DNA of 47,005 nt from an uncultured SAR86 cluster bacterium. GTDB lineage: Bacteria; Pseudomonadota; Gammaproteobacteria; Magnimaribacterales; AG-339-G14. The translations under genes and the position numbers were made by a program. The notes under the pieces are model-generated. The model did no database searches. It was not told the origin of the DNA and saw only the letters and a program-made list of their open reading frames with translations. The stretch spans positions 1 through 47,005 of the forward strand of contig CACIUX010000008.1 of assembly GCA_902589965.1 (NCBI GenBank), read 5' to 3'. Every line of letters begins with the position of its first letter. Within the stretch, counting starts at the first letter, position 1. This document shows, one piece after another, positions 9,265 through 16,962 of the stretch.

Positions 9265-10617
9265 TTAACTATAAATGATAGACGGCAACTTAGTCACGAT
9301 GTCTGGGAAGATAGCCATCAGGATCAACAAACCAATTTGGATGGCAATGAAAGGAATCACTCCCTTGTAGATCGATTCTGTTGCAATACTCTCAGGCGCA
9401 ATGCCACGCAAATAAAAGAGTGCAAACCCAAACGGCGGCGTTAAAAATGACGTTTGCAGATTAACTGCCAGCATAATACCAAGCCACAGCGGATCAGCAC
9501 CCATTGCCATCAACACCGGTCCAACAATCGGCACCACCACAAAGCTGATTTCGATGAAGTCTAAAATAAAACCAAGCAGGAAGACCATCACCATGACCAA
9601 GAGCATTGCGCCAAAAAGACCTCCAGGTATGGCATTAAAAATTTCATTGATGATTTCTTCGCCGCCCAAACCTCTAAACACGAGAGAAAAAATTGACGCC
9701 CCGATAAGAATGAGAAAAACCATAGTGGTAATAAAAGCGGTTTGACGAGTTGCTTCCTTAAGCACACCACCAGAGAGTTTACCGCCGCTCCAAGCGATCA
9801 ACATCGCACCTAAAGCCCCAATGCCGGCTGCTTCCGTTGGCGAGGCAACCCCGGAAATGATGGACCCCAAAACAATAAAGATCAGAGCAAAAGGCGGTAA
9901 CAAAGATCTTATGAGTTTAGGAACTTCTAGGTCATCTTGATCTTGGGATTGTCCTTCGGAACTGACCTTAACGAAAAGCACAAAGTAAATTGCATAAGCC
10001 ACAACGAGCATTAGTCCGGGTACGATGGCCGCGATGAAGAGATCACCGACTGAAATTGTCTTCGCAGCAAAATTCCCAAGACTTAATTGCGATTGTTGGT
10101 AGGCGCTCGACAGCACGTCTCCTAAAATGACCAAAGCAATGGACGGCGGAATGATTTGTCCCAAAGTACCGGTCGCACAAATCAAGCCAGTGGATATTTC
10201 TTGTGGGTAACCGCGCTTCAACATGGCGGGCAAAGAAATCAACCCCATCGCGATGACCGTAGCGCCGACGATACCGGTGCTCGCAGCAAGGAGAGCTCCA
10301 ACGATGACCACCGACAGACCCAATCCGCTTTTCATTCGACCGAAGAGCTTCGCCATTGAAGTTAATAGATCTTCAGCAACTTTTGATTTCTCCATGATGA
10401 CTCCCATGAAGATAAAGAGCGGCACCGCAATTAAGGTTGCGTTGGTCATGACTCCGTACAATCGATTCGGGATGGTTTCTAAGAGGTATAAATCAAAACC
10501 TCCAAACAAGGAAACGATGGCAGCAAAAATTAGAGAAACACCTGCCAAAGTAAAAGCAACCGGAAACCCTGCCAAAAGAATTAAGCAAACAAGGGCAAAT
10601 AACAACAAGGGCAACAC
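9265..10617 (-). CDS. dctM: TRAP transporter large permease subunit (DctM)
   Basis: This is the ion-coupled membrane subunit of a TRAP transporter, 450 residues with about 12 hydrophobic segments. Family signatures include the start LLFALVCLILLAGFPVAFTL, then VPLFIFMGVIMEKS, TGIVGATVIAMG and GQIIPPSIALVILG. TEAAGIGALGAM and LTPPFGFALFYLRG follow further on. The start is GTG, directly abutting the TAA stop of dctQ with no bases between, so translation is probably coupled. A long hydrophilic loop near residues 215-230 (EGQSQDQDD) separates the two halves. It forms the translocation unit with DctQ and the binding protein encoded on the other strand. Confidence 0.95.
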   Translation of the reverse strand: MLPLLLFALVCLILLAGFPVAFTLAGVSLIFAAIVSLFGGFDLYLLETIPNRLYGVMTNATLIAVPLFIFMGVIMEKSKVAEDLLTSMAKLFGRMKSGLGLSVVIVGALLAASTGIVGATVIAMGLISLPAMLKRGYPQEISTGLICATGTLGQIIPPSIALVILGDVLSSAYQQSQLSLGNFAAKTISVGDLFIAAIVPGLMLVVAYAIYFVLFVKVSSEGQSQDQDDLEVPKLIRSLLPPFALIFIVLGSIISGVASPTEAAGIGALGAMLIAWSGGKLSGGVLKEATRQTAFITTMVFLILIGASIFSLVFRGLGGEEIINEIFNAIPGGLFGAMLLVMVMVFLLGFILDFIEISFVVVPIVGPVLMAMGADPLWLGIMLAVNLQTSFLTPPFGFALFYLRGIAPESIATESIYKGVIPFIAIQIGLLILMAIFPDIVTKLPSIIYS

Positions 10618-11121
10618 TTATCGATCCTCAAAATATTTCAATATCATGGCAAAGCTTTGCATAATCAAAAGAATTGCAAAAACCAACAATATGGATTTTA
10701 AAACGTAGACAATCGGTAAACCTCCCGGTTCAGGGGAAACTTCTCCAATTGACCATGAAAAACTAACGTAATCGATTGAAATAAGCAGGGTTAGCCATGC
10801 CATCGGTTGTACAAACAAAACCTGACCCAAAAAGTTAATTAATGCTTTGCGTGACTTACTCCAATTGCGATAAAAGATATCCACCCGAACGTGCTCGTCT
10901 TCACCTAGCGCATAGGCTGCACATAATAAAAAAAGAGAGCCGTGCAGATAGATGGTCATTTCTTGTAAAGAAATGATTCCAATGTTCAAAACGTAACGAC
11001 AAAAAACCACGATTCCGGTCAAAAAAATCATTGCAAGGACAAACCAGGCCGAAAATTTGCCTATAGCTGTGGGTAAAAAGGTTAGTACCGATTGAGATAA
11101 ATGGATTATTTTTTTGCTCAT
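10618..11121 (-). CDS. dctQ: TRAP transporter small permease subunit (DctQ)
   Basis: The protein has 167 residues and four predicted membrane helices, the standard DctQ topology. Helix 1 is SAWFVLAMIFLTGIVVFCRYV. Helix 2 contains LHGSLFLLCAAYAL, followed by the conserved EDEHVRVDIFY segment, and two more helices close the protein. DctQ binds the large subunit in the inner membrane. It is the first gene of the minus-strand operon dctQ-dctM-dipeptidase-small membrane protein and starts 28 bases from the divergent yaaA start. Its bases are clearly more A+T-rich than most of dctM, so the change in composition of the window falls about here. Confidence 0.92.
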   Translation of the reverse strand: MSKKIIHLSQSVLTFLPTAIGKFSAWFVLAMIFLTGIVVFCRYVLNIGIISLQEMTIYLHGSLFLLCAAYALGEDEHVRVDIFYRNWSKSRKALINFLGQVLFVQPMAWLTLLISIDYVSFSWSIGEVSPEPGGLPIVYVLKSILLVFAILLIMQSFAMILKYFEDR

Positions 11122-11149
11122 TTAGGTAATTTTGATTAGAATTTTTTCT

Positions 11150-11926
11150 GTGATTATTGTTCTTTCTCCAGCTAAAACATTGGATTACGAAACTCCAATG
11201 AACGGTATTGATTATACCGTTGCCAATCATTTAAGTAAGTCTGCTGAACTTATCAAGACTTTAAAGTCTTATGAGACTGAAGATATATCCAAATTAATGG
11301 GGTTAAGCAGCAATTTAGCGTTTTTAAATTTTGAGCGTTATCAAAGCTGGAAAAAGCCAACCAAGCCTAGTGCGGATGCCCGTCAAGCAGTGTTTGCTTT
11401 CCAAGGGGATGTTTATCAAGGTTTAGAAGCTGCAACCATGAAAAAGGGCGATCTAAAATTTGCTCAAAAACATTTAAGAATTCTCTCTGGTCTATACGGA
11501 GTGCTGAAACCTCTAGATTTAATGGCGCCGTATCGTTTAGAAATGGGCACCAAGTTGGCTACGAAAAAGCACGATGATTTGTACGGTTTCTGGAAAGACA
11601 CTCTCACTGCGGATATCAATGAACAATTAGCGGAGCAAAAAGATTCAACACTAATTAACCTTGCTTCCAACGAATACTTTAATGCTTTGAATAAAAAAGA
11701 CATCGCTGGTGACATCATCAGTCCAGTTTTCAAAGATTTCAAAAACGGTGATTACAAAATCATTAGTTTCTTTGCCAAAAAAGCTAGAGGTATGATGGCA
11801 AGGTATATCATTGATAATAAAGTTACCAATCCCGATGGATTAGCTACCTTTAATTACGGTGGTTATAAGTTCAACGCGAAGCTTTCACAAGACAACGCGC
11901 CAACTTTTACTCGAAAAACTTCTTAA
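11150..11926 (+). CDS. yaaA: Peroxide stress resistance protein YaaA
   Basis: A member of the YaaA/DUF328 family (cytosolic, DNA-binding; in E. coli lowers free iron and oxidative damage under peroxide). The N-terminal SPAKTLDYE, the central [24 protein letters not shown] block and the late INLASNEYF are family signatures. A start at GTG 11150 gives [11 protein letters not shown], matching the family's N-terminus; an in-frame TTG at 11132 would add six residues that fit poorly. The protein then has 258 residues, the usual size. No clear ribosome-binding motif is seen. The stop overlaps the stop of the convergent crotonase gene (TTAA). Confidence 0.95.
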   Translation: [258 protein letters not shown]

Positions 11927-12780
11927 CTTCCTGTTTCGTCGTATTTTTTGACAGCAACCATCTTGTCAAAAGAGGTTTCTCTTTTTTCCATTTTCGCTTG
12001 CATGGCTTCGCCCATGTCTTTGGAACTCAACATAGCTCCACTCCACAGGGCATTGTATTCCAAGCCATCTTTCACGGTATGATCGCGAGAGTAATTCAGA
12101 ACTTCTTTTAGACCGTAAATAGCAACAGGAGATTTACTGGCGATCTCTTTGGCCATGGCATCTGCAGCCTCGAGCATGGCTTCGTGTGAATCGTAAACTT
12201 CATTCACTAAACCGCATTCTTTTGCTTCCTCAGCCATCATCCTTCTGCCGGTGTACGCGAGATCTCGAACCTTTCCTTCTGGAATTAAGCGAGGCAGTCT
12301 TTGCAAAGTTCCAACGTCAGCTGCCATACCAATGTTGATTTCTTGAATACAGAAAAAAGCATCTTTTGTGCAGAGTCTTATGTCACAAGCCGTAACCATA
12401 TCTAGAGCTCCGCCAATACAACCGCCTTGTATAGCAGCGATTACAGGCGCTCTGATGGTTTCAATGTTTGTGATGTAGCCTTGCAGTTCTTTAGCAACTC
12501 GATACATGACTTCACCAACCCTTGCATGATCAGGTTTCTTTTCAGGCGATATGTTCTCAACTCCGTTATTGAAGTTAGCTAAGTCCATGCCGGCACAGAA
12601 GTGCTTTCCAGTTGAAGACATGACAACTGCCCTTAAGTCAGGATCACGATTTATTTCATTCAATATTTCTGGTAACTCAATCCAGAATTTTTTAGTCATA
12701 GTGTTAAACGATTCCCCCCTACAGAGAGTCATGTTTGCGACGTGACCGTCTTTTTCTAAAGTAAAACTTTCATAACTCAT
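11923..12780 (-). CDS. Enoyl-CoA hydratase/isomerase family, dienoyl-CoA isomerase-like
   Basis: A crotonase-fold acyl-CoA enzyme of 285 residues. The oxyanion-hole segments are visible (GKHFCAGMDL near 59-68 and QGGCIGGALDMV near 118-129). Asp127, Glu147 and Asp155 have exactly the spacing (20 and 8 residues) of the three acidic residues of delta3,5-delta2,4-dienoyl-CoA isomerase (ECH1). The surrounding sequence (ACDIR, AADVGTLQRLP, SKSPVAIYGLKEVLNYSRDH) is also ECH1-like. In that family the enzyme helps oxidise unsaturated fatty acids with odd-numbered double bonds. Its ATG overlaps the stop of the tiny upstream gene (TAATG), so the two are probably coupled. A plain enoyl-CoA hydratase is the less likely alternative. 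Confidence 0.88.
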   Translation of the reverse strand: MSYESFTLEKDGHVANMTLCRGESFNTMTKKFWIELPEILNEINRDPDLRAVVMSSTGKHFCAGMDLANFNNGVENISPEKKPDHARVGEVMYRVAKELQGYITNIETIRAPVIAAIQGGCIGGALDMVTACDIRLCTKDAFFCIQEINIGMAADVGTLQRLPRLIPEGKVRDLAYTGRRMMAEEAKECGLVNEVYDSHEAMLEAADAMAKEIASKSPVAIYGLKEVLNYSRDHTVKDGLEYNALWSGAMLSSKDMGEAMQAKMEKRETSFDKMVAVKKYDETGS

Positions 12781-12953
12781 TACGAACCTCCGTTTTCAAG
12801 TTTTGCAATAGCGCCTGCTGCAATGCCTTCGAGTTCTTCGATTAATTCAAACTCTTTGTGATGCGGCAGAACTACTTTTCTGTTTTTCCCTATTCTTTTT
12901 AGTCCTGATGCGATATCTTTTAAATCACTCAGAACGTCGTTTGTATTTTCCAT
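12780..12953 (-). CDS. Small conserved-looking hypothetical protein (57 aa)
   Basis: The product has 57 residues, is charged and predicted to be helical, and begins MENTNDVLSDLKDIASGLKR. It carries a basic patch (KRIGKNRKVVLPHHKEF) and an acidic helix after it. No domain is recognised. The ATG at 12953 is preferred; a TTG at 13004 would add 17 residues but is not supported by a ribosome-binding motif. The stop overlaps the ATG of the dienoyl-CoA isomerase-like gene by one base, suggesting translational coupling. It diverges from cysQ. It could be a regulator or partner of the enzyme, but that is only a guess from position. Confidence 0.6.
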   Translation of the reverse strand: MENTNDVLSDLKDIASGLKRIGKNRKVVLPHHKEFELIEELEGIAAGAIAKLENGGS

Positions 12954-13010
12954 AATGTGCAAATTCAAAAGACCATTGTAAAGTAATAATTTATTGGAAA
13001 ACAATTTTTA

Positions 13011-13823
13011 ATGGATAAAGAAACCGTCAATAGCCTAGTTTCAGAAGCTAAGCACATTGCTGAGAATGCTGGAAATCTGATTATGACCTTTTTTGATGAA
13101 TTAGCTGAAGAAGAGGTGGAATACAAAGCTGATCAATCTCCGGTTACCTTAGCCGATAAAGCAGCTAACAAACAAATCGTTGATGAATTAATCAATTTAG
13201 ATGACTCTATTCCTATTATCTCAGAGGAAGGTTTAGCTCAAAATCTAGATAACGCCGATATTTTTTGGTTGGTGGATCCTTTAGATGGAACCAAAGAATT
13301 TATTAACGGATCACAGGAGTTTACCGTCAATATTGCGCTAATTAATAAAGGTGAGCCAGTTCTGGGTGTTATTCATCAACCGCCAGCTAATATCACGACA
13401 TTTGGTAGCCAAGAGTCCGGTGCTTATATTGCTGGAGATGATGAAGAGTTATCCGCCAGCACACCAGAGAACTCATGCATGCTTGCCGTTAGCAAACGCC
13501 ATAGCTCGGGAGAAGAAACTAAATTTGCCTTGTTTCTTCAGGATAAATTTGAAGAAATGAGGACCATTGGTCTTGGATCCTCATTGAAATTTAATGCCAT
13601 TGCTCAAGGTTCAGCGCATATATATTCCCGATTTGGCAGGACTTTTCAGTGGGATATTGCTGCTGGGCACGCTATTTTAAGATCAGCAGGGGGTGAAATA
13701 GTGGATTTACACGGAAAGCCAATTTCTTACAAAAATGACTCAAATCAGCCAATAAATGGATTTTTTGCCGTTTCTGATATAGACTATTGGCAAGGAATAA
13801 TCAACGAATTCAATAACTTATAA
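13011..13823 (+). CDS. cysQ: 3'(2'),5'-bisphosphate nucleotidase CysQ
   Basis: This is a Mg2+-dependent, Li+-sensitive phosphatase of the inositol monophosphatase superfamily, 270 residues. It hydrolyses 3'-phosphoadenosine 5'-phosphate to AMP, so it recycles the by-product of sulfate assimilation and of 4'-phosphopantetheine transfer. The metal-site motifs are intact: SEEG (71-74), DPLDGTKEFING (89-100) and WDIAAGHAI (about 215-223). The segment GSSLKF before the last motif is typical of CysQ rather than SuhB. It stands alone on the plus strand and diverges from the small hypothetical gene. No clear Shine-Dalgarno motif precedes the ATG. Confidence 0.95.
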   Translation: MDKETVNSLVSEAKHIAENAGNLIMTFFDELAEEEVEYKADQSPVTLADKAANKQIVDELINLDDSIPIISEEGLAQNLDNADIFWLVDPLDGTKEFINGSQEFTVNIALINKGEPVLGVIHQPPANITTFGSQESGAYIAGDDEELSASTPENSCMLAVSKRHSSGEETKFALFLQDKFEEMRTIGLGSSLKFNAIAQGSAHIYSRFGRTFQWDIAAGHAILRSAGGEIVDLHGKPISYKNDSNQPINGFFAVSDIDYWQGIINEFNNL

Positions 13824-13854
13824 AACTTATATCTTTATTCTAATTACTAATATT

Positions 13855-13884
13855 TTGTCATTTTCACAAAATAGGAGTTAAAAT
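13855..13884 (+). promoter_or_regulatory. Putative sigma70 promoter of rpoH, almost no leader
   Basis: TTGTCA (13855-13860, one mismatch) is followed by an 18-base spacer and TAAAAT (13879-13884, one mismatch). Initiation would be expected near 13890, only about 3-4 bases before the rpoH ATG. An AGGAG lies in the spacer, 16 bases before the ATG and too far for normal use. Confidence 0.5.
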
Positions 13885-13893
13885 TCCGCATCT

Positions 13894-14748
13894 ATGGGCA
13901 AAGAACTGCAACCAATGGACATTTCAGCACCAGGTCAGAACCTGGAGGCCTACCTTAATTCCATTCAAAACATAGCTATTCTCTCACCAGAAGAGGAGCG
14001 TAAATTAGCAGAAGATCTTTATTACCGAGAAGATCTAGAAGCTGCGAGGCAACTTGTAATGGCGCATTTAAGGTTTGTCGTTCACATCGCTAGAGGCTAT
14101 TCAGGGTATGGATTACCTCAAGCAGACCTCATTCAAGAAGGTAACGTTGGCTTGATGAAAGCCGTTCGAAAGTTCAATCCTGAGGTGGGCGTTAGGTTGA
14201 TTTCGTTTGCTGTGCATTGGATAAAATCAGAAATACACGAATACGTATTAAAAAATTGGAAAATAGTTAAGGTAGCTACGACCAAAGCCCAGAGAAAATT
14301 ATTTTTTAACTTAAGAAACAAAAAGAAAGAAATCACTTGGTTAAGTGAAGACGATGTCAAAATGATATCCAACGAGCTCGACGTCAAGGAAGATACGGTG
14401 CGGGAGATGGAGCAAAGAATGTCATCTCATGATGTTTCTTTTGATCCCTACTCAGCCGATGATAGCGAAGAGGGGAATACTTACAGTCCGGCTGATTACT
14501 TAACAAACGAAGACTCGGATCCATTGGAAATCGTTGAGAAAGAGGATTTTGCTAGAGATCAAATCAATCAACTGCAAAGTGCAATCTCTGACTTAGATGA
14601 GAGAAGCCAATTGATACTTAAAGAACGTTGGTTAACCGATGACAAGCCCACTCTTCATGAGTTGGCTGACAAGTATGGAATCAGCGCTGAACGAATTCGT
14701 CAAATTGAAAAGAAAGCCATGGAAAAGATCAGAACTAATATAAACTGA
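13894..14748 (+). CDS. rpoH: RNA polymerase sigma-32 factor RpoH
   Basis: The heat-shock sigma factor, 284 residues as usual. Region 1.2-2 is visible (NLEAYLNSIQ, RFVVHIARGYSGYGLPQADLI, GLMKAVRKFNPEVGVR, then SFAVHWIKSEIHEYVL). The RpoH-specific box QRKLFFNLR and the region 4.2 helix-turn-helix near the end (LHELADKYGISAERIRQIEKKA) follow. It directs transcription of chaperone and protease genes. A second Met at codon 8 is possible, but neither Met has a good ribosome-binding site. thiS begins 8 bases after the stop, so thiamine genes are probably co-transcribed. The promoter lies so close that the long 5' leader used for the RNA thermosensor in E. coli seems absent. Confidence 0.98.
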   Translation: MGKELQPMDISAPGQNLEAYLNSIQNIAILSPEEERKLAEDLYYREDLEAARQLVMAHLRFVVHIARGYSGYGLPQADLIQEGNVGLMKAVRKFNPEVGVRLISFAVHWIKSEIHEYVLKNWKIVKVATTKAQRKLFFNLRNKKKEITWLSEDDVKMISNELDVKEDTVREMEQRMSSHDVSFDPYSADDSEEGNTYSPADYLTNEDSDPLEIVEKEDFARDQINQLQSAISDLDERSQLILKERWLTDDKPTLHELADKYGISAERIRQIEKKAMEKIRTNIN

Positions 14749-14756
14749 TCTTATTC

Positions 14757-14966
14757 ATGAACGACATTCAAGTTAGCATTAACGCCGAATCAAAAAAAAT
14801 TCCCGAGAACCTTAATATTCCTCAGCTGCTTAACTTTTTAGAGCTCAAAGATGATCTGCTTGTGGTTGAACTAAACGAGGAAGTGGTTATGCGAGCAGAT
14901 TGGGAGACGACAACAGTTGGAGAAGGCGACAAACTAGAAATAGTCAAAGCCATTGGAGGAGGGTAA
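14757..14966 (+). CDS. thiS: Sulfur carrier protein ThiS
   Basis: A 69-residue ubiquitin-fold protein whose C-terminal glycine is converted to a thiocarboxylate and donates sulfur to the thiazole of thiamine. It ends in AIGGG; the terminal Gly-Gly is the functional tail. The sequence [19 protein letters not shown], then [10 protein letters not shown] and [13 protein letters not shown], follows the family pattern. The stop overlaps the ATG of thiG (TAATG), so the carrier and synthase are translated together. It sits 8 bases after rpoH, the same neighbourhood I recall in Pseudomonas. No TPP riboswitch is visible in the short gap. Confidence 0.95.
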   Translation: MNDIQVSINAESKKIPENLNIPQLLNFLELKDDLLVVELNEEVVMRADWETTTVGEGDKLEIVKAIGGG

Positions 14967-15748
14967 TGTCCGATTCATTCAGAATTGGAGTTCGTGAATT
15001 TCAGTCTCGCCTCATGGTTGGCACAGGAAAATACGCCAACGATCAATTGGCAATTGACGCTATCAGAGAATCCGGAGCGGATATCGTCACCATGGCGATC
15101 CGCAGAGTAAACCTAGGTCAAAATAAAGATGAGAGCAATATTCTCGAACTGATCTCGCCAGATGAATTTACTATCTTGCCCAATACTGCTGGATGTTATA
15201 CGGCAGACGAGTCGGTGAGAACATGTAAATTAGCGCGTGAGTTATTAGGTGGCCACAGCTTGGTTAAATTAGAAGTCATTGGTGATAAAAATACTTTACT
15301 GCCCGATATGCCAGAAACATTAAAAGCAGCAAAGGACCTTGTTAAAGAAGGCTTCGAGGTGATGGTTTATTGCACCGATGACTTTGATTGCTCAATTGCG
15401 TTAGAAGATGCTGGTTGCGTTGCAGTGATGCCTTTAGCCGCTCCCATAGGATCTGGAAGAGGAATAGAGAATCCACAGGCAATTGAAGCAATCGTTAAAA
15501 GAATTCAAGTTCCGGTCATTGTTGACGCTGGCATTGGAACCGCTTCAGATGCAGCTTTGGCAATGGAGTTAGGTTGCGACGGAGTCTTATTGAATACGGC
15601 GATTGCAGGAGCTCGAAATCCAGTCTTAATGGCAGCAGCAATGCGACAAGCAGTCAAAGCAGGTAGGTCTGCCTATCTTGCTGGCCGCATGCGCAAATCT
15701 GATCAGGCCACTGCCAGTTCACCTATAGAAGGAGTTATTAACTCTTGA
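14966..15748 (+). CDS. thiG: Thiazole synthase ThiG
   Basis: A TIM-barrel enzyme of 260 residues that forms the thiazole phosphate of thiamine from 1-deoxyxylulose 5-phosphate, ThiS thiocarboxylate and dehydroglycine. Family motifs are [12 protein letters not shown] at the start, [12 protein letters not shown] and LVKLEVIGD, whose Lys is the Schiff-base residue. The phosphate-binding end has [23 protein letters not shown] and [16 protein letters not shown]. The start at 14966 is supported by the TAATG overlap with thiS; earlier in-frame codons lie inside thiS and do not fit the family. The ThiG stop overlaps the TTG start of trmB. Confidence 0.97.
   Translation: MSDSFRIGVREFQSRLMVGTGKYANDQLAIDAIRESGADIVTMAIRRVNLGQNKDESNILELISPDEFTILPNTAGCYTADESVRTCKLARELLGGHSLVKLEVIGDKNTLLPDMPETLKAAKDLVKEGFEVMVYCTDDFDCSIALEDAGCVAVMPLAAPIGSGRGIENPQAIEAIVKRIQVPVIVDAGIGTASDAALAMELGCDGVLLNTAIAGARNPVLMAAAMRQAVKAGRSAYLAGRMRKSDQATASSPIEGVINS
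15729..15734 (+). promoter_or_regulatory. Ribosome-binding site supporting the TTG start of trmB
   Basis: AAGGAG lies 10 bases before TTG 15745, within the end of thiG. No ATG or GTG is available in frame before the conserved N-terminal part of TrmB, so the TTG is the best start. Confidence 0.6.
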
Positions 15749-16392
15749 GATCTATAAGAAGCTTTGCCAAAGCAAGGTCGAGACTCTCCGCTAATCATAA
15801 AAAAATTTTAAACCAAGAGAATGATTTCCTTTTTTCGGCGAACACCAAGTTAGCTTTCGAAGAAACATTAATAAGCACTAATAATAAGATTCTTGAAATT
15901 GGGTTTGGCGAAGGAGATTCTCTTTTTGAAATGGCTGTAAACAATCCAGATCTTAACTTTTTTGGTATTGAAGTTTATGAAACCGGCGTCGCAAGAACTT
16001 GTTCAAAAATAGAAGAGTCTGGCATTAAAAATTTGAAAATATACTTAGGCGATGTTGTCGACTTAATTCTGGATAAAGATATCGAGACAACATTTGATTT
16101 GCTCTTATTTCTCTTTCCCGATCCTTGGCATAAAAGAAAACATTATAAAAGACGTCTTCTAAGCTCACATAATTTAAAAAAATTTCGAAGTTATCTTTCT
16201 AAAAAAGGATTTATTTTTTTTCGCACTGACTGGCAAGAATACGCAAATTCTGTCAAAAAAATTTGTAATGATCAGAAAGTAGAATTTCAAGATTTAGAAA
16301 AGTTATCTCTTCTTAACCAGCTGACCCTTACTAAATACCAAAGGAAGGGAATTGAAGCAGGCAGATCAATCACATCACTTCTCTTTAAGTAA
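15745..16392 (+). CDS. trmB: tRNA (guanine-N7-)-methyltransferase TrmB
   Basis: An S-adenosylmethionine enzyme of 215 residues that makes m7G46 in tRNA. The SAM site [10 protein letters not shown] (about 51-60), then [11 protein letters not shown] and the catalytic/tRNA-binding [14 protein letters not shown], are diagnostic. [11 protein letters not shown] and the C-terminal [11 protein letters not shown] complete the pattern. The start is TTG, overlapping the thiG stop as TTGA, with AAGGAG upstream. The N-terminus ([19 protein letters not shown]) matches the family's RSFVRR-R-T-QQ region. The last 18 bases overlap the 3' end of convergent rdgB. The 3' half is very rich in A+T with long A runs. 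Confidence 0.95.
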   Translation: MRSIRSFAKARSRLSANHKKILNQENDFLFSANTKLAFEETLISTNNKILEIGFGEGDSLFEMAVNNPDLNFFGIEVYETGVARTCSKIEESGIKNLKIYLGDVVDLILDKDIETTFDLLLFLFPDPWHKRKHYKRRLLSSHNLKKFRSYLSKKGFIFFRTDWQEYANSVKKICNDQKVEFQDLEKLSLLNQLTLTKYQRKGIEAGRSITSLLFK

Positions 16393-16962
16393 TTTATTCA
16401 AAAGAATCTTGGTTGCTTTAGCCCTATGGCTGTTTTTGTTTTTATAACCTTTGCCTAATTCAGCAAGGGTTTTGTTTTCTTCAGAGATATAAAAAATTGG
16501 ATCATAGCCAAAACCATCTTTACCTTTAGAGTCTCTGGCTATCTCGCCTTCAAGTCTCCCCTCTGCGGATAAGGGACTTTCATTTGAATTGGGATCGAAG
16601 AACACCAGGCAGGCCATAAAAGCAGCATTTCTTTGCGTTTCATTTTCTAAAGATTCTAATAATTTTGAATTGTTTTCAGCATCGCTTGAATTTTCCCCTG
16701 CATAACGAGCAGATTTTATACCCGGTGCTCCGTTTAAACAGTCTACGCAAAGACCTGAGTCATCAGCTATTGCGGGATAACCCGAAATAGTTGCCGCATG
16801 CCTTGCTTTGATCAGTGCGTTTTCATAGAAAGTTGCGCCGTCTTCAATAGGACTATCAATTCCTAGATCTTGTAGAGAATAAAACTGCCAATTCAAAGGG
16901 GCTAGCAGAGTTTCAAATTCTTTTAGTTTTCCTTGATTGGAGGTGGCTATGACAACTTTCAA
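16375..16962 (-). CDS. rdgB: XTP/dITP diphosphatase (RdgB/HAM1)
   Basis: A house-cleaning pyrophosphatase of 195 residues that removes ITP, dITP and XTP from the nucleotide pool. Motifs: ATSNQGKLKEFE (6-17), then DDSGLCVDCLNGAPGIKSARY with the metal-binding Asp pair. GFGYDPIFY, the substrate-binding loop and LAELGKGYKNKNSHRAKA, the C-terminal signature, follow. It is the last gene of the eight-gene minus-strand run and overlaps metW by 4 bases. In the related Pseudomonas order I would expect hemW beyond it; here trmB converges instead. Confidence 0.96.
   Translation of the reverse strand: MKVVIATSNQGKLKEFETLLAPLNWQFYSLQDLGIDSPIEDGATFYENALIKARHAATISGYPAIADDSGLCVDCLNGAPGIKSARYAGENSSDAENNSKLLESLENETQRNAAFMACLVFFDPNSNESPLSAEGRLEGEIARDSKGKDGFGYDPIFYISEENKTLAELGKGYKNKNSHRAKATKILLNKLLKEK

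Noticed and set aside
10223-10708. A 161-codon open frame antisense to dctM and dctQ.
   Set aside because: Its product is a low-complexity Lys/Arg/Thr-rich sequence without family features, and the opposite strand encodes a clear TRAP permease.
10500-11130. Composition step as an assembly chimera junction.
   Set aside because: dctM and dctQ abut without a gap and are true operon partners across the step, so a false join there is unlikely, although it cannot be fully excluded.
14700-14760. Possible TPP riboswitch before thiS.
   Set aside because: Only 8 bases lie between rpoH and thiS, and no THI-box-like sequence occurs in the rpoH end.
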